64,000 nucleotides of DNA from the NCBI RefSeq assembly GCF_013113715.1, contig NZ_CP053344.1:2542001-2606000 (forward strand), given 5' to 3'. This document shows, one piece after another, positions 52,051 to 60,237 of this stretch. The stretch is from Herbiconiux sp. SALV-R1. Its GTDB lineage: Bacteria > Actinomycetota > Actinomycetes > Actinomycetales > Microbacteriaceae. The first letter of the stretch is position 1. Each line of letters opens with the position of its first letter. The notes under the pieces were generated by a model. That model saw nothing but the letters and a program-made list of their open reading frames with translations. It was not told the DNA's origin and ran no database searches. Made by a program: the position numbers and the translations under genes.

Positions 52051-52775
52051 GCGGACACCGCCAGGTGCTCGCCCGCCGCGCGCTCTCGCAGGATGCGGTC
52101 GACCTCACGGCCGTGATCCACCGTCGACGGCTTCACACCCGGTCGGCGCTCCTGATCCTCCTGGTCCTTCAGCAGCCAGTTCTGCCAGGTACGCTCCCAG
52201 TCGAGCTTGGTCGCGTCCTTCCCGGTCTTCGCCCGCCAGTAGTTCACGAACCGCAGCGTCGCCCGGTCGACGTTCACGAGCGGCGTGTGCTCCGCAGCCC
52301 ACTCCCTCATGCTCGAGGTCACGATGAACGGGTCAGCGATGCGGGTGCCGCGCTTGGGCGGCACAACACGTTCTTCTACGTCACTATGTCCTATAAGAGG
52401 AGTGGCGTCCGATGACAGCTCACCAGGTGAGCTCTCTGACAGCTCATAGCTGTGACCCGTCAGAGAGCTCAAATCGGAGAGGTCAGATTGAGCCCTCATG
52501 ATCACTCGGTACTCGTTCTCCGTCCGCTTCGACTCCCGCGTCACCTGCAGGAAGCCCTGCGCCACGAGGTCGCCCGTCACCCTCTTGAACGTCGATACCG
52601 ACATCCGAGCCTTCTTCGCCAGCGCCTCCTGCGTGCGCTTCGCACCCTTCGCGTAGACCACGTGACCGTCGTCATCCGCGATGTCCGCGAGAGCGAGCAA
52701 CAGCATCGCTGCGTTACCCCGAAGGTGCTGCGTCGCGGGGTCATGCCATGCCCAGTTCGAGATCTTCGTGCTCAT
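52047..52775 (-). CDS. Replication initiator with winged helix-turn-helix
   Basis: A 242-aa protein. An N-terminal wHTH (WAWHDPATQHLRGNAAMLLL, AKKARMSVSTFKRVTGDLVA) resembles phage replication initiators. It has a Ser-rich linker (SDLSDLSSLTG...SPGELSSD) at about 96-125 and a C-terminal helical segment (FVNYWRAKTGKDATKLDWER) reminiscent of DnaD/DnaT-type helicase-recruiting tails. The linker-coding DNA carries the inverted and direct repeats at 52413-52471. Confidence 0.72.
   Translation of the reverse strand: MSTKISNWAWHDPATQHLRGNAAMLLLALADIADDDGHVVYAKGAKRTQEALAKKARMSVSTFKRVTGDLVAQGFLQVTRESKRTENEYRVIMRAQSDLSDLSSLTGHSYELSESSPGELSSDATPLIGHSDVEERVVPPKRGTRIADPFIVTSSMREWAAEHTPLVNVDRATLRFVNYWRAKTGKDATKLDWERTWQNWLLKDQEDQERRPGVKPSTVDHGREVDRILRERAAGEHLAVSA
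52413..52471. repeat. Iteron-like repeat cluster inside the initiator gene (candidate origin)
   Basis: A 13-bp perfect inverted repeat, TGAGCTCTCTGAC (52428-52440) and GTCAGAGAGCTCA (52459-52471), frames ACAGCT-CAT-AGCTGT (52439-52453). The 10-mer TGACAGCTCA occurs twice (52413-52422 and 52437-52446). All lie in the region encoding the low-complexity linker of the initiator, as lambda's origin lies in gene O. Confidence 0.6.
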
Positions 52776-52912
52776 CGCTCCACCTCCTCTTCATCGAACT
52801 CACCGCGCTTGATGCGCGAGATCAAACCGTCGTAGACCGCACCGATCAGGGCGTTCTCCGTTACCGCCTTCCGGCCCAGCCACGCGAGCAGAGCCGCTTT
52901 GTCGACACCCAT
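52772..52912 (-). CDS. 46-aa early peptide
   Basis: MGVDKAALLAWLGRKAVTEN...RGEFDEEEVER from ATG 52912, a small helical peptide that overlaps the genes on both sides. No known function. Confidence 0.55.
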   Translation of the reverse strand: MGVDKAALLAWLGRKAVTENALIGAVYDGLISRIKRGEFDEEEVER

Positions 52913-53340
52913 CACGCCGCCGCCTTCCTGATGCCCAGCGCCACCATCCGCAGCACCGCCGTCTCCTCCGGCACAGGGATGCGATCGAAGCCCTCGAGCC
53001 AGTACCACTGCGGCTGCCCAAACTCGTTCCGTCCCAGCACCGGCACCGACTCGGGCCCGTACTCGGTCGCGTTCGTCGACACCGACCACCCGCACTCATC
53101 GCTCAGCCGCGGATGCCCCGTCACCCACCCGTGGCATCCCGTCGTCCCCGAACCGCACAGGCTGAGCAGGTTCTCCGGGAAGTTCACCGACACCTCACGA
53201 CCACGACCGCCACGACCACGAGCACGCCGGTGCTGCATGTTCGCGCCGAGCCCGACCGTGCGCCCGCACCGCTGACACAGGTAGCCGTCACGCCCGAGCA
53301 CACCTGTGCGGGTCTTCTGCGACACCTCCTGTCGCGCCAT
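52912..53340 (-). CDS. HNH endonuclease
   Basis: A 142-aa protein: RDGYLCQRCGRTVG (Cys pair), ANMQHRRARGRGG (first His of HNH), NLLSLCGSGTTGCHGWVTGH (Asn, Cys pair and last His). A second HNH besides that near TerS. Could nick phage DNA in replication or be a homing-type nuclease; no intron is visible. Confidence 0.85.
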   Translation of the reverse strand: MARQEVSQKTRTGVLGRDGYLCQRCGRTVGLGANMQHRRARGRGGRGREVSVNFPENLLSLCGSGTTGCHGWVTGHPRLSDECGWSVSTNATEYGPESVPVLGRNEFGQPQWYWLEGFDRIPVPEETAVLRMVALGIRKAAA

Positions 53341-53693
53341 CAGAACAGCGCCCCGTCCTCGGTGGCGAGCTCGAGCACGCACCAGTTGTTGTCGGTGGAC
53401 GAGTAGTGGTCGCGGTCGTTCTCGCTGCCGGGCACACACGTGATGTAGTGCTCGGTGTGGGCGGGCAGGGGCTTCCCGCTGAGCGGGTGCATCCCGTCTT
53501 TACCGACTTGGCGGCACGGCCCGTCGATGCCGTCGCGGTAGATCCTGACGACCCGCATCTGCGTGCGGTCGCCGTAGAACCGGCCGTGCTCGATCCGCTC
53601 CTCGAGCGTCGACGCCCATTCCGGATCGGTCGGCGAGTACATCTGCTGCCACACGAGGTCGCCGGCCTCAATGGCCCCGTCTAGCGCACTCAT
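53340..53693 (-). CDS. Hypothetical early protein
   Basis: A 117-aa protein from ATG 53693. Contains a Trp-rich N-terminus LVWQQMYSPTDPEWASTLEE and PLPAHTEHYITCVPGSENDR. The start overlaps the upstream stop by 4 nt. No family recognised. Confidence 0.6.
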   Translation of the reverse strand: MSALDGAIEAGDLVWQQMYSPTDPEWASTLEERIEHGRFYGDRTQMRVVRIYRDGIDGPCRQVGKDGMHPLSGKPLPAHTEHYITCVPGSENDRDHYSSTDNNWCVLELATEDGALF

Positions 53694-54199
53694 GCTGCGA
53701 CCTCGAACTCGAACCGAGCACACACCCAGCACTCCCTCGGAGGCTGCAGCACGTTCCCCACGTAGGTCCTCATCTCCGTGAAACCGGTGCCCTTGCACAG
53801 CCAGCACTCGTGGCGCCCGTGCGACTCGTCCCATGCCCGCCGCAGCATCCCGTAGGTCACGATCGGCGACACCCACCCGCAGGAGCAGTACCCGCGGTAG
53901 ACGAGATCACCGACGCACAGGCACTCCTGACCGGCATGGTGGTCGCACCGCAGGTCCGCGCGGAACTCGACCATCACGTGCCCGTCCTCGCCCAGCACGG
54001 GCCCCTGGTTGGCGCTCAGCCACAGGTGGGGCTTCCCGACAGCGATCCCGAAATTCCCGTGCGCGCGGCGCTGCTCCGTCTCGATCTCGACGAGAACATC
54101 CGGGTCGAGCGGTTCGCAGTGGTAGCGGAGCTCAGGGCCGTCGTACGGCGCCCGGGTGAGCTCGTCGAAGTCGAACGCCGCCTGCGTCATGGTGCTCAT
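53690..54199 (-). CDS. Cys-rich hypothetical early protein
   Basis: A 169-aa protein from ATG 54199 (or 54190). It has LRCDHHAGQECLCVGDLVYR and GYCSCGWVSPI and a C-terminal ECWLCKGTGF plus ECWVCARFEF, two probable zinc ribbons. The segment FGIAVGKPHLWLSANQGPVL precedes them. No family. Confidence 0.6.
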   Translation of the reverse strand: MSTMTQAAFDFDELTRAPYDGPELRYHCEPLDPDVLVEIETEQRRAHGNFGIAVGKPHLWLSANQGPVLGEDGHVMVEFRADLRCDHHAGQECLCVGDLVYRGYCSCGWVSPIVTYGMLRRAWDESHGRHECWLCKGTGFTEMRTYVGNVLQPPRECWVCARFEFEVAA

Positions 54200-54226
54200 G
54201 TCGCCGCCGCCGATAGAGTGCACAGC

Positions 54227-54775
54227 GTGGACTGCGACGTGTACATGCTTTCCTGCCAACTCTCTGAGCTGGTGAGGGTCGCTTCAGAGGGCCCTTCGTT
54301 GTTCGAGTGGGCGCAACTCATCTCATCAGTGGCGGTGGGCGTTGCGACGCTAATTGTGGCCATCGTCGCGCTTCGGATCTCGATGAGAGCCAACCAACTC
54401 GCGCTGACATTGCAAGAACAGGCAGACCACGCAAATCGCCGAGCAGTTGCGCGCGCGCTGCGCCGAGCAGTTCGCAACCGTCTGTACTCATTCCTGGAAT
54501 CGAGCGGTAGGACTGTCTGGCTCGAAGGCATCGAGGAAACGAAGGGAGTCTCCGAAGCGCTCCGGGGCACTGCAGACGGTGTAACCGACGAGATATGCGA
54601 TTGGATCGATCGCGAGTTCGTTTCGCTAGACCGGAGTATTGGAGTACTCGAGGCGGAAAGGATCACCGAACAGCTTTCGGAAATCCTTGACACGTGGGTC
54701 AGGGAGCCGGTCAGGACGTCGCAGAAGATCAGATCCGTCAAAGCGTCCGTCTGGGCGCCGGACACGTACGAGTAG
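54227..54775 (+). CDS. Single-TM plus-strand protein within early operon
   Basis: About 182 aa from GTG 54227 (ATG 54245 possible). A membrane segment at about 26-49 (WAQLISSVAVGVATLIVAIV), then RISMRANQLALTLQEQADHA and a helical basic-acidic domain. Oriented against the surrounding early genes and fits exactly between two of them, so it is probably an independently expressed moron. Similar layout to 20847-21329. Confidence 0.65.
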   Translation: MDCDVYMLSCQLSELVRVASEGPSLFEWAQLISSVAVGVATLIVAIVALRISMRANQLALTLQEQADHANRRAVARALRRAVRNRLYSFLESSGRTVWLEGIEETKGVSEALRGTADGVTDEICDWIDREFVSLDRSIGVLEAERITEQLSEILDTWVREPVRTSQKIRSVKASVWAPDTYE

Positions 54776-54776
54776 G

Positions 54777-55406
54777 TCATGCTGCCACCACCCCTGCGGG
54801 CACCCTGATGGTGATGACCAGGCCACCGTTCGGCAGCTGCACCACCGACGTCTCCACACCCGTCACCTCAGCGATCGCCGCAACCGCGGGCGCGAACTCC
54901 ACCGACACCGGGGTGCGATCGAACTGCGACCCGGCGGCCTCACGCTCCTGCCGCTTCACCGCGGCGCGCTCCTTCGCATAGGCCAGGCGCGCCTGCCGGC
55001 ACGACTTCCCACCCTCGAGGAACGACGGGCACTCGTTGTCCCTCCGGCACCCCCGCTGGTACATCGCGGGCGACGGGTGCACGGCTTCCGTCTTCGCAGC
55101 ACGGCGCCGCAGCACCCGCTCAGGCCGAGCTTCGGGCAGGGGTTCGACGCTGTCGTAGAAGGTCATCGTGGGCACGGTCGCGACACGCTCGTTCACCACC
55201 CCGGAGGTCGAGATCAGCGGCGGCGGGGTCTCGCCCGCGTCGACCGCCTTCCGGTAGGCGTAGTCACCCTGGTAGCGCAGGAACGCGTCACGGCAGATCG
55301 TCTCGCCCTCAAACGCGTTCGGGCACGCGCCCGAGCGGCAGCCGCGGTCGTAGCCCTCCTTCGTTCCGTGAGGGCAACCGTCCTCGTACAGGTCTGCGCT
55401 GCTCAT
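54777..55406 (-). CDS. Cys-repeat hypothetical early protein
   Basis: A 209-aa protein with two related cysteine blocks: GCPHGTKEGYDRGCRSGACP (about 10-29) and GCRRDNECPSFLEGGKSCRQ (about 118-137), each followed by an Arg/Ala-rich helix, which suggests an ancient duplication of a zinc-binding, WhiB-like-looking unit. C-terminal beta segment SVVQLPNGGLVITIRVPAGV. Function unknown. Confidence 0.65.
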   Translation of the reverse strand: MSSADLYEDGCPHGTKEGYDRGCRSGACPNAFEGETICRDAFLRYQGDYAYRKAVDAGETPPPLISTSGVVNERVATVPTMTFYDSVEPLPEARPERVLRRRAAKTEAVHPSPAMYQRGCRRDNECPSFLEGGKSCRQARLAYAKERAAVKRQEREAAGSQFDRTPVSVEFAPAVAAIAEVTGVETSVVQLPNGGLVITIRVPAGVVAA

Positions 55407-55801
55407 GCTGCCGACCCCATCGCGACTTCGAGTGCGGCTTCGGCGATCGCCAGTTCCGCTTCGAGGCGGGCAGCGAGATCGCGGGCCCGGTCACGCTCGC
55501 CCAGCGCGACGCCGAGCTTTCGCCAGTACTTCGCCGCCGTGTGATCCGCCCCGGCCAGCACCTCGCGCAGCTCGTCGCGCTCGGTGAGCAGAGCGGCCGT
55601 CTCCACCTCGGCCCACGTCGGCGCCGCGGCAGCCTCCGCGGGCGTGACCAGCAGGTCGCCGCGCAGCTGCGTCATCGTGCGGTCTTCCCACCGCACCGTC
55701 ACGCGACCGTCCTCGGTCTGATTACCGACGATCTTCCCGGCCAGCGAGTACTTCCCCGCGACCTGCAGCACGACGTCGTCGCCGTAGTTCCATGCGCTCA
55801 T
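55403..55801 (-). CDS. Hypothetical early protein, N-terminal beta barrel and coiled coil
   Basis: A 132-aa protein from ATG 55801. The first 60 aa (DDVVLQVAGKYSLAGKIVGN, VTVRWEDRTMTQLRGDLLVT) look like an SH3-like barrel; the rest is helical (ERDRARDLAARLEAELAIAE). Overlaps by 4 nt downstream. Confidence 0.6.
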   Translation of the reverse strand: MSAWNYGDDVVLQVAGKYSLAGKIVGNQTEDGRVTVRWEDRTMTQLRGDLLVTPAEAAAAPTWAEVETAALLTERDELREVLAGADHTAAKYWRKLGVALGERDRARDLAARLEAELAIAEAALEVAMGSAA

Positions 55802-56283
55802 CACGCGCCTCCGTCCATTCCCTGCGCGTGCGCCCCACTGGCCGCTCGCGCGTCTGCTCTGTCAGTCCTGGCGTCGTCCTGCGCCGACTGGATGGTGCTG
55901 AGGAAGTTCCGCATCGCCCGCTCCCGCTGCTCAGCCAGCAGGTAGACCAGGTGCAGCTCGTTCGCCTCGTCCTCAGCCCGCGCCAGCTGCTCCGCCTCCG
56001 CGCGCGACATCTTCTCCTCGCCGCCGCGCAGCTGCACGGTGCGGCGGTCGACGTTGTGCTCGTACGCGGTCTTCGCCTTCGCGAACTGCTCGCCGGCCGC
56101 GCGGAGCTCCCACGCGAACACCCACCGCATCGCCGTCAACCGCTTCCCCGGCGTCGCGTACGGGCCGAGGTCGTGGAGGGCCTGCACCAGGCCCGCATGA
56201 AGCGGGTCGGTCAGGTCGGGGTTCAGCAGCCCGATGGTGCGGAGCACTCCACGAATCGCCGGGTGGATGTCCTGCTCGGTCAC
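55801..56283 (-). CDS. Hypothetical early protein
   Basis: A 160-aa protein from GTG 56283. Helical: GVLRTIGLLNPDLTDPLHAG, KRLTAMRWVFAWELRAAGEQ, AEQLARAEDEANELHLVYLL. Similar proteins lie beside recombination genes in actinophages. No named family. Confidence 0.6.
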   Translation of the reverse strand: MTEQDIHPAIRGVLRTIGLLNPDLTDPLHAGLVQALHDLGPYATPGKRLTAMRWVFAWELRAAGEQFAKAKTAYEHNVDRRTVQLRGGEEKMSRAEAEQLARAEDEANELHLVYLLAEQRERAMRNFLSTIQSAQDDARTDRADARAASGAHAQGMDGGA

Positions 56284-56294
56284 GATCGCCTCCT

Positions 56295-57326
56295 CTAGAA
56301 CGGTTCTTCGTCAGCAGCCGACGCGTCCGTGGCCTGCTCGGCACCCGGGATCGGGGCGGTCGTCCACTCCTGTACCGGGCCCGCGTCCTGCTCGGCTGCC
56401 GCGGGCTGCTCGTCGACGACGACCGCCTCGACGGGTGCCGCCTCCATGGCCCGCTTCACCGCGCCGATCAGCTGACCCGACGACACTGTCGCGGGCGGCT
56501 GCTCCAGCCCCCACGCGGCAACCAGCGCTGCGAGCGAGTCGGCGTGCTGCGGGTCGAGCGGAAGCCCGACCTCCGCCGCCGCCTCGATCTCCGCGTACAC
56601 CGCGCGCAGCTCGCCGACGTCACCAGCGACAGCGATCGCAGCTGCCCAGTCCTTCGACGCCACGCGCTGCTCCGGCGGTGCCACCTGCGCCCACTCGGGC
56701 TCGGCAGGCTTCGCGGCGGGCGGGCTGTCGGCCTGCGCCATCTCCTCCGACGAGTACAGGCCGGAGAGATCCTGCGGGAACGCCTTCCGCAGCGCGAGCA
56801 TCTCGGCGCACTTCGCGAGCATCAGCGGGCCCATCTTCGACCACATGTCGGAGACGCTGCCGTCGTACTTCGTCTGCACGTAGGCGTCCCAGAGGGCGAC
56901 CGCATACAGGGCGTCACGGAAGCCGCGACGGTAGACGCCCACACGGGCGGCCTTCGGCGGGTCGTTGCTCAGCCACACCTGCGTCCACGTGATGCCGTCG
57001 CCCGTGAACTCGGGCGTCGTCTGCCCCTCGTACTGCCCGGAGCGCTCAGCGACGAGGCGGGCGCCGTCGATGCTGATCTGGATCTGCCACTTCAGCTGCC
57101 CGCGCGACTTCCGCGCGATCGAGTAGATCTGCCGCGCAATCGGATCCAGGCCCGTGCGCACGCAGTGCTGCAGGAACGCAGCCACGACGGGGCGCTCGGC
57201 GAGGGTCTTCTTGCCCGACTGCGAGTCGGTGTGCACGAGCCCCGCGGCCTCGACGAGAGCGACCTCTTCGGGGCTCCACTGGCTGTGGTCGCTGCTCGTG
57301 GGCAGCGTCGCGAGTGCGGTGCTCAT
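56295..57326 (-). CDS. ssDNA-annealing recombinase, Bet/RecT type
   Basis: Anneals complementary single strands in phage recombination. The 343-aa protein has TGLDPIARQIYSIARKSRGQ, WQIQISIDGARLVAERSGQY, AARVGVYRRGFRDALYAVAL and MLAKCAEMLALRKAFPQDLS, the diagnostic order of the Bet/RecT superfamily. The C-terminal 100 residues are Ala/Pro/Glu-rich and variable. Paired with the YqaJ exonuclease gene by a 4-nt overlap. Confidence 0.92.
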   Translation of the reverse strand: MSTALATLPTSSDHSQWSPEEVALVEAAGLVHTDSQSGKKTLAERPVVAAFLQHCVRTGLDPIARQIYSIARKSRGQLKWQIQISIDGARLVAERSGQYEGQTTPEFTGDGITWTQVWLSNDPPKAARVGVYRRGFRDALYAVALWDAYVQTKYDGSVSDMWSKMGPLMLAKCAEMLALRKAFPQDLSGLYSSEEMAQADSPPAAKPAEPEWAQVAPPEQRVASKDWAAAIAVAGDVGELRAVYAEIEAAAEVGLPLDPQHADSLAALVAAWGLEQPPATVSSGQLIGAVKRAMEAAPVEAVVVDEQPAAAEQDAGPVQEWTTAPIPGAEQATDASAADEEPF

Positions 57327-58438
57327 GCCGCCTCTCCCTTCATCTTCGTGACCGTCAGGCGGGCCGGCTTCGACTTGCCCGGCACGGTGGTCTGGAACTT
57401 CTTCTCGTGCTCGAGTGCCTGATCGCGCAGGCCGTCGAGGGTCAGCTCGGCGCGGAGGATCGAGTCGTACAGGAACGGGTCGGCCTCCTTCGCTGCCGCT
57501 TTGTCGACCTGCGTCACCGTCGTCTCCTCCGCGGGTGACCAGGTGAGCTTGTAGCCGCCGTGCTCCTGCGAGTACGCCTCCGCGACACCCGCCTGCACGA
57601 ACAGCTGCTCGGCTGCGCGGTGCGACTCCTCCTTCAGTGCCTTCGCCCGCTGCTCGTCCGACAGGGCTGCCTTCTCCACGGCCGCCAGGCGCACCAGGTC
57701 GGCGACCTGCTCGTCGGTGAACGTGGGGGTGATCTGCTCGCCCACCTCGGCGAGGCGCTTGTCGAGCCGCTCGAGCGCCCGATCCGCGGCGGCGATCATC
57801 TTCGGCAGGTGCGCCGCGATCGTCGGATCGGTGAGGTCGATCCACACCGACTCCCGGCGGATCACGCGGGGCCCGTACTCGTCCCAGACCTCGGGACGAT
57901 CCAGCGGCCGTGACGCCCACCGTGACCAGTCGTCGTCGTGCTGCTCGAACGTGTACAGCACCCGGCGGGCGCCGACGCAGTAGCCCTGCCAGATCATCTG
58001 GAAGAGGTAGCCGGCCTGTTCGAACTTCGGCGACCCGACGGACATGTCGTGCTTCGACGTCTTGATCTCGCCGAGCACGATGTCGCCGTCGAAGTCGACT
58101 CCGACCTGATCCGGGGTCGCCGCGTGGCGCGGGTTCTGCTCGGCCGCGATGAGCTCACCGCAGAGCTGCAGCCCGTACCGCTCGGTCGCAGCGGCGATCG
58201 CGGGCTCGCGGTGCTTGCCCCACTCGGTGTACTGGTTGCCGGAGAACGATGACCCCTCGACCTTCTCGCGGACCACCTTCGCCTTGTCCTGCGCGGACCC
58301 CTTGTAGAGCACCTTCGCCTCGGTCGCCGTGACGACGTTCAGGCGGGCGTGGAGCCACGCCTCACGGTTCGAGTCGTTACCGAGCGAGCGGGCGTAGACC
58401 GCGGCGATCTCGGGCGCGAGCGTGATCGTGGCCGTCAC
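57323..58438 (-). CDS. YqaJ-type 5'-3' exonuclease
   Basis: Partner of the annealing protein; makes single-stranded tails. The 371-aa protein has NREAWLHARLNVVTATEAKV (N-terminal YqaJ motif), EWGKHREPAIAAATERYG, DQVGVDFDGDIVLGEIKTSK (catalytic Asp and E-x-K) and QMIWQGYCVGARRVLYTFEQ (Q-rich helix). GTG 58438. The C-terminal part is a charged helical extension. Confidence 0.9.
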   Translation of the reverse strand: MTATITLAPEIAAVYARSLGNDSNREAWLHARLNVVTATEAKVLYKGSAQDKAKVVREKVEGSSFSGNQYTEWGKHREPAIAAATERYGLQLCGELIAAEQNPRHAATPDQVGVDFDGDIVLGEIKTSKHDMSVGSPKFEQAGYLFQMIWQGYCVGARRVLYTFEQHDDDWSRWASRPLDRPEVWDEYGPRVIRRESVWIDLTDPTIAAHLPKMIAAADRALERLDKRLAEVGEQITPTFTDEQVADLVRLAAVEKAALSDEQRAKALKEESHRAAEQLFVQAGVAEAYSQEHGGYKLTWSPAEETTVTQVDKAAAKEADPFLYDSILRAELTLDGLRDQALEHEKKFQTTVPGKSKPARLTVTKMKGEAA

Positions 58439-58734
58439 TCGTCGTCACCGCCCTCGAAGTCGAGGTCGAGCTCTTCGGCGCCGGTGCGCGTCTTGTACGC
58501 CGCATCACGCAACTCGATGGCGGATGCCTCGTCGTCGCCGAGGACCGGCTCGATGTGCTTCGCCTTCAGCACCGGGTAGCGCTCCCCGGTCTCGACGTCC
58601 TCCGTGATCTTCTTCACCACGTAGGTGGTGATCACCGTCACCGTCTGGTGCGGGTTAGCGAGGATGCGGTCCTCGATGTCGGCGAGCCCGTTGTGCTCGT
58701 CCTTCGGCTTCGCGGGCTGAATCTGAACGGTCAT
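58435..58734 (-). CDS. Small acidic early protein
   Basis: A 99-aa acidic protein from ATG 58734 (NGLADIEDRILANPHQTVTV, then TYVVKKITEDVETGERYPVL). Conserved in place next to the exonuclease in related phages, as far as I recall; function unknown, possibly an SSB-like or anti-nuclease factor. Confidence 0.6.
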   Translation of the reverse strand: MTVQIQPAKPKDEHNGLADIEDRILANPHQTVTVITTYVVKKITEDVETGERYPVLKAKHIEPVLGDDEASAIELRDAAYKTRTGAEELDLDFEGGDDE

Positions 58735-59279
58735 GCTCTTCTCTCTTCTCGTTGGGGCCACGCCACCGCGGCCATTGCTTCCTGCTGGGTCTTGCTGAGG
58801 GCTCCGTCGATCGGCTGCCCCAGCCACCTCGACCCGGCGGCGGCCAGCGCCACCGCGTCCGCGACGTTGTCGTCTGGGATACGCACGCCGGGGAACCGCT
58901 CACGCATCACCGTGCGGACGGTCTTCTTGTCGGCGTTGCCGTCGCCGGTCGCATACTTCGCGCGCTGCTTCGGCCACACCCGCACCACCTGGCAGTCCCG
59001 GCGGCGCATCTGCGTGATGATGTGCGCGAGGAGACCCGCGCGCTCGATGACGTCGCCGGCCGTGCGCTCGCCCTTCGGGACGTACATGCCCTCGATCACA
59101 ACCAGCGACCCGCGCGGCGTGAATTTCACGACGCAGCCGAGGATGTAGAGCGTCAGGTCATCGACGGCGTCGACACCGACGACGGGCTCTGTCTTCACGA
59201 GCGACGTCGACACCGTGCCCTTTTCGACGAGCGCCAGACCGGTGCGGCGCAGGGACGGGTCGATGCCCACGCTGATCAC
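58731..59279 (-). CDS. RuvC-like Holliday-junction resolvase
   Basis: A 182-aa RNase-H-fold nuclease. GIDPSLRRTGLAL (first Asp, residue 7), SLVVIEGMYV (Glu), and DDNVADAVALAAAG (last acids) match RuvC. It would resolve recombination intermediates or branched DNA before packaging. GTG 59279 overlaps the upstream stop (GTGA). Confidence 0.85.
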   Translation of the reverse strand: MISVGIDPSLRRTGLALVEKGTVSTSLVKTEPVVGVDAVDDLTLYILGCVVKFTPRGSLVVIEGMYVPKGERTAGDVIERAGLLAHIITQMRRRDCQVVRVWPKQRAKYATGDGNADKKTVRTVMRERFPGVRIPDDNVADAVALAAAGSRWLGQPIDGALSKTQQEAMAAVAWPQREERRA

Positions 59280-59440
59280 TTCTTCTCCTCCCGCCGTGGC
59301 GTCGACTGCGCGAGGAGCGCACCGATGAGGCACATGACGAGGCCGAGGAACACAACCGCGCCGTTCGACGCGACCGTCAGCGACAACGCGACGGCACCGA
59401 CACCGGAGAGCACCATGAGCACCCCAAGCAGGACGCGCAT
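59276..59440 (-). CDS. 54-aa two-TM micropeptide
   Basis: From ATG 59440: MRVLLGVLMVLSGVGAVALS and GAVVFLGLVMCLIGALLAQS form two membrane helices, then a basic end. Overlaps both neighbouring genes. Confidence 0.55.
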   Translation of the reverse strand: MRVLLGVLMVLSGVGAVALSLTVASNGAVVFLGLVMCLIGALLAQSTPRREEKK

Positions 59441-59541
59441 CAGGACCGCCCCCTCATCGCCGCCACGAGCCGTGACGTGAGACGAGCACCGCCGAGACGA
59501 CGCCACCACGGCGACCGCTCGAACGTCCGCCGCCGGATCAC
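59440..59541 (-). CDS. 33-aa basic micropeptide
   Basis: GTG 59541 to TGA 59440, VIRRRTFERSPWWRRLGGAR then LTSRLVAAMRGRS. Highly basic with two Trp. Its 1-4 nt overlaps with the genes before and after support translation in the coupled operon. Confidence 0.45.
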   Translation of the reverse strand: MIRRRTFERSPWWRRLGGARLTSRLVAAMRGRS

Positions 59542-59675
59542 CGGGCCACCAGCTTTCGGGTGTCACGCCGACGCGGCTGCGCAGCACAAGACTGCGCCCG
59601 CTGCGCCGCGAGCTTCCTAGCCTCGGCATCCTGGTACGCGCGGAGCGCTTCGAGGATCGCCTTGTCGGAGTTCAT
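59538..59675 (-). CDS. 45-aa basic micropeptide
   Basis: ATG 59675 to TGA 59538. MNSDKAILEALRAYQDAEAR then a Gln/Arg/Ala-rich basic tail. Overlaps the neighbouring genes by 4 nt on each side. Likely helical; function unknown. Confidence 0.5.
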   Translation of the reverse strand: MNSDKAILEALRAYQDAEARKLAAQRAQSCAAQPRRRDTRKLVAR

Positions 59676-59914
59676 GCGGGCACCACCGCTGCGATCACAC
59701 GCTGACGCACCCGCTCGAGGCCATCCGGCGTGTACGCGACATCGGCGAACACGGCCACCAGCTGCGGGAACGCGGTCGCGAGCTTGTCGCGGTTCGACGG
59801 GTCCGCCACGGCGATGGCCCTGATGAGCCGGTACATGAAGTCACCGGGCTGCTTGCCGAGCCCCTGGTCACCGAAGTGCCAGAGGATCGCACGGTCGATC
59901 TCGACCTGATCCAT
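59672..59914 (-). CDS. Hypothetical early protein, 80 aa
   Basis: MDQVEIDRAILWHFGDQGLG start, helical, with a GDFMYRLIRAIAVADPSNRD core. First gene of the main early operon after a 128-bp gap that probably carries its promoter and in which I see no other gene. Confidence 0.62.
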   Translation of the reverse strand: MDQVEIDRAILWHFGDQGLGKQPGDFMYRLIRAIAVADPSNRDKLATAFPQLVAVFADVAYTPDGLERVRQRVIAAVVPA

Positions 59915-60042
59915 TGCTCTCTTCTCTCTTCTGAGGGGGAAGCCGCGCCCACCGCGGGGTTACCGTGCGACTCCTGTTCGCTTCCGGGTGGTCCCGGTCT
60001 GACGGTTCCCGCGTGGGGGGGTGGACGCGGCGGTCTGTGGGG

Positions 60043-60237
60043 TTAGGCGGACTGCTTCACGTCGACCTGCTGCGAACGCATGTACGTGTCGACCTCGCTC
60101 TCCGCGTATCGGACCAGCCGCCCGATCCGCGAGAAGGGAAGGTTCAGACCCTTCATGCGCCAGTCCCGGAGCGTCCCGACCGGGATGCCGGTCTGCTCCG
60201 AGCACTGCTGCTCGGTCAGCCATCGCGTCGCGCTCAT
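60043..60237 (-). CDS. Excisionase-like HTH protein
   Basis: A 64-aa protein: RWLTEQQCSEQTGIPVGTLR (HTH) and GLNLPFSRIGRLVRYAESEV, the HTH_17/excisionase DNA-binding family that directs excision or regulates early genes. The start overlaps the Cro-like gene stop by 4 nt. Second gene leftward from the operator region. Confidence 0.8.
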   Translation of the reverse strand: MSATRWLTEQQCSEQTGIPVGTLRDWRMKGLNLPFSRIGRLVRYAESEVDTYMRSQQVDVKQSA

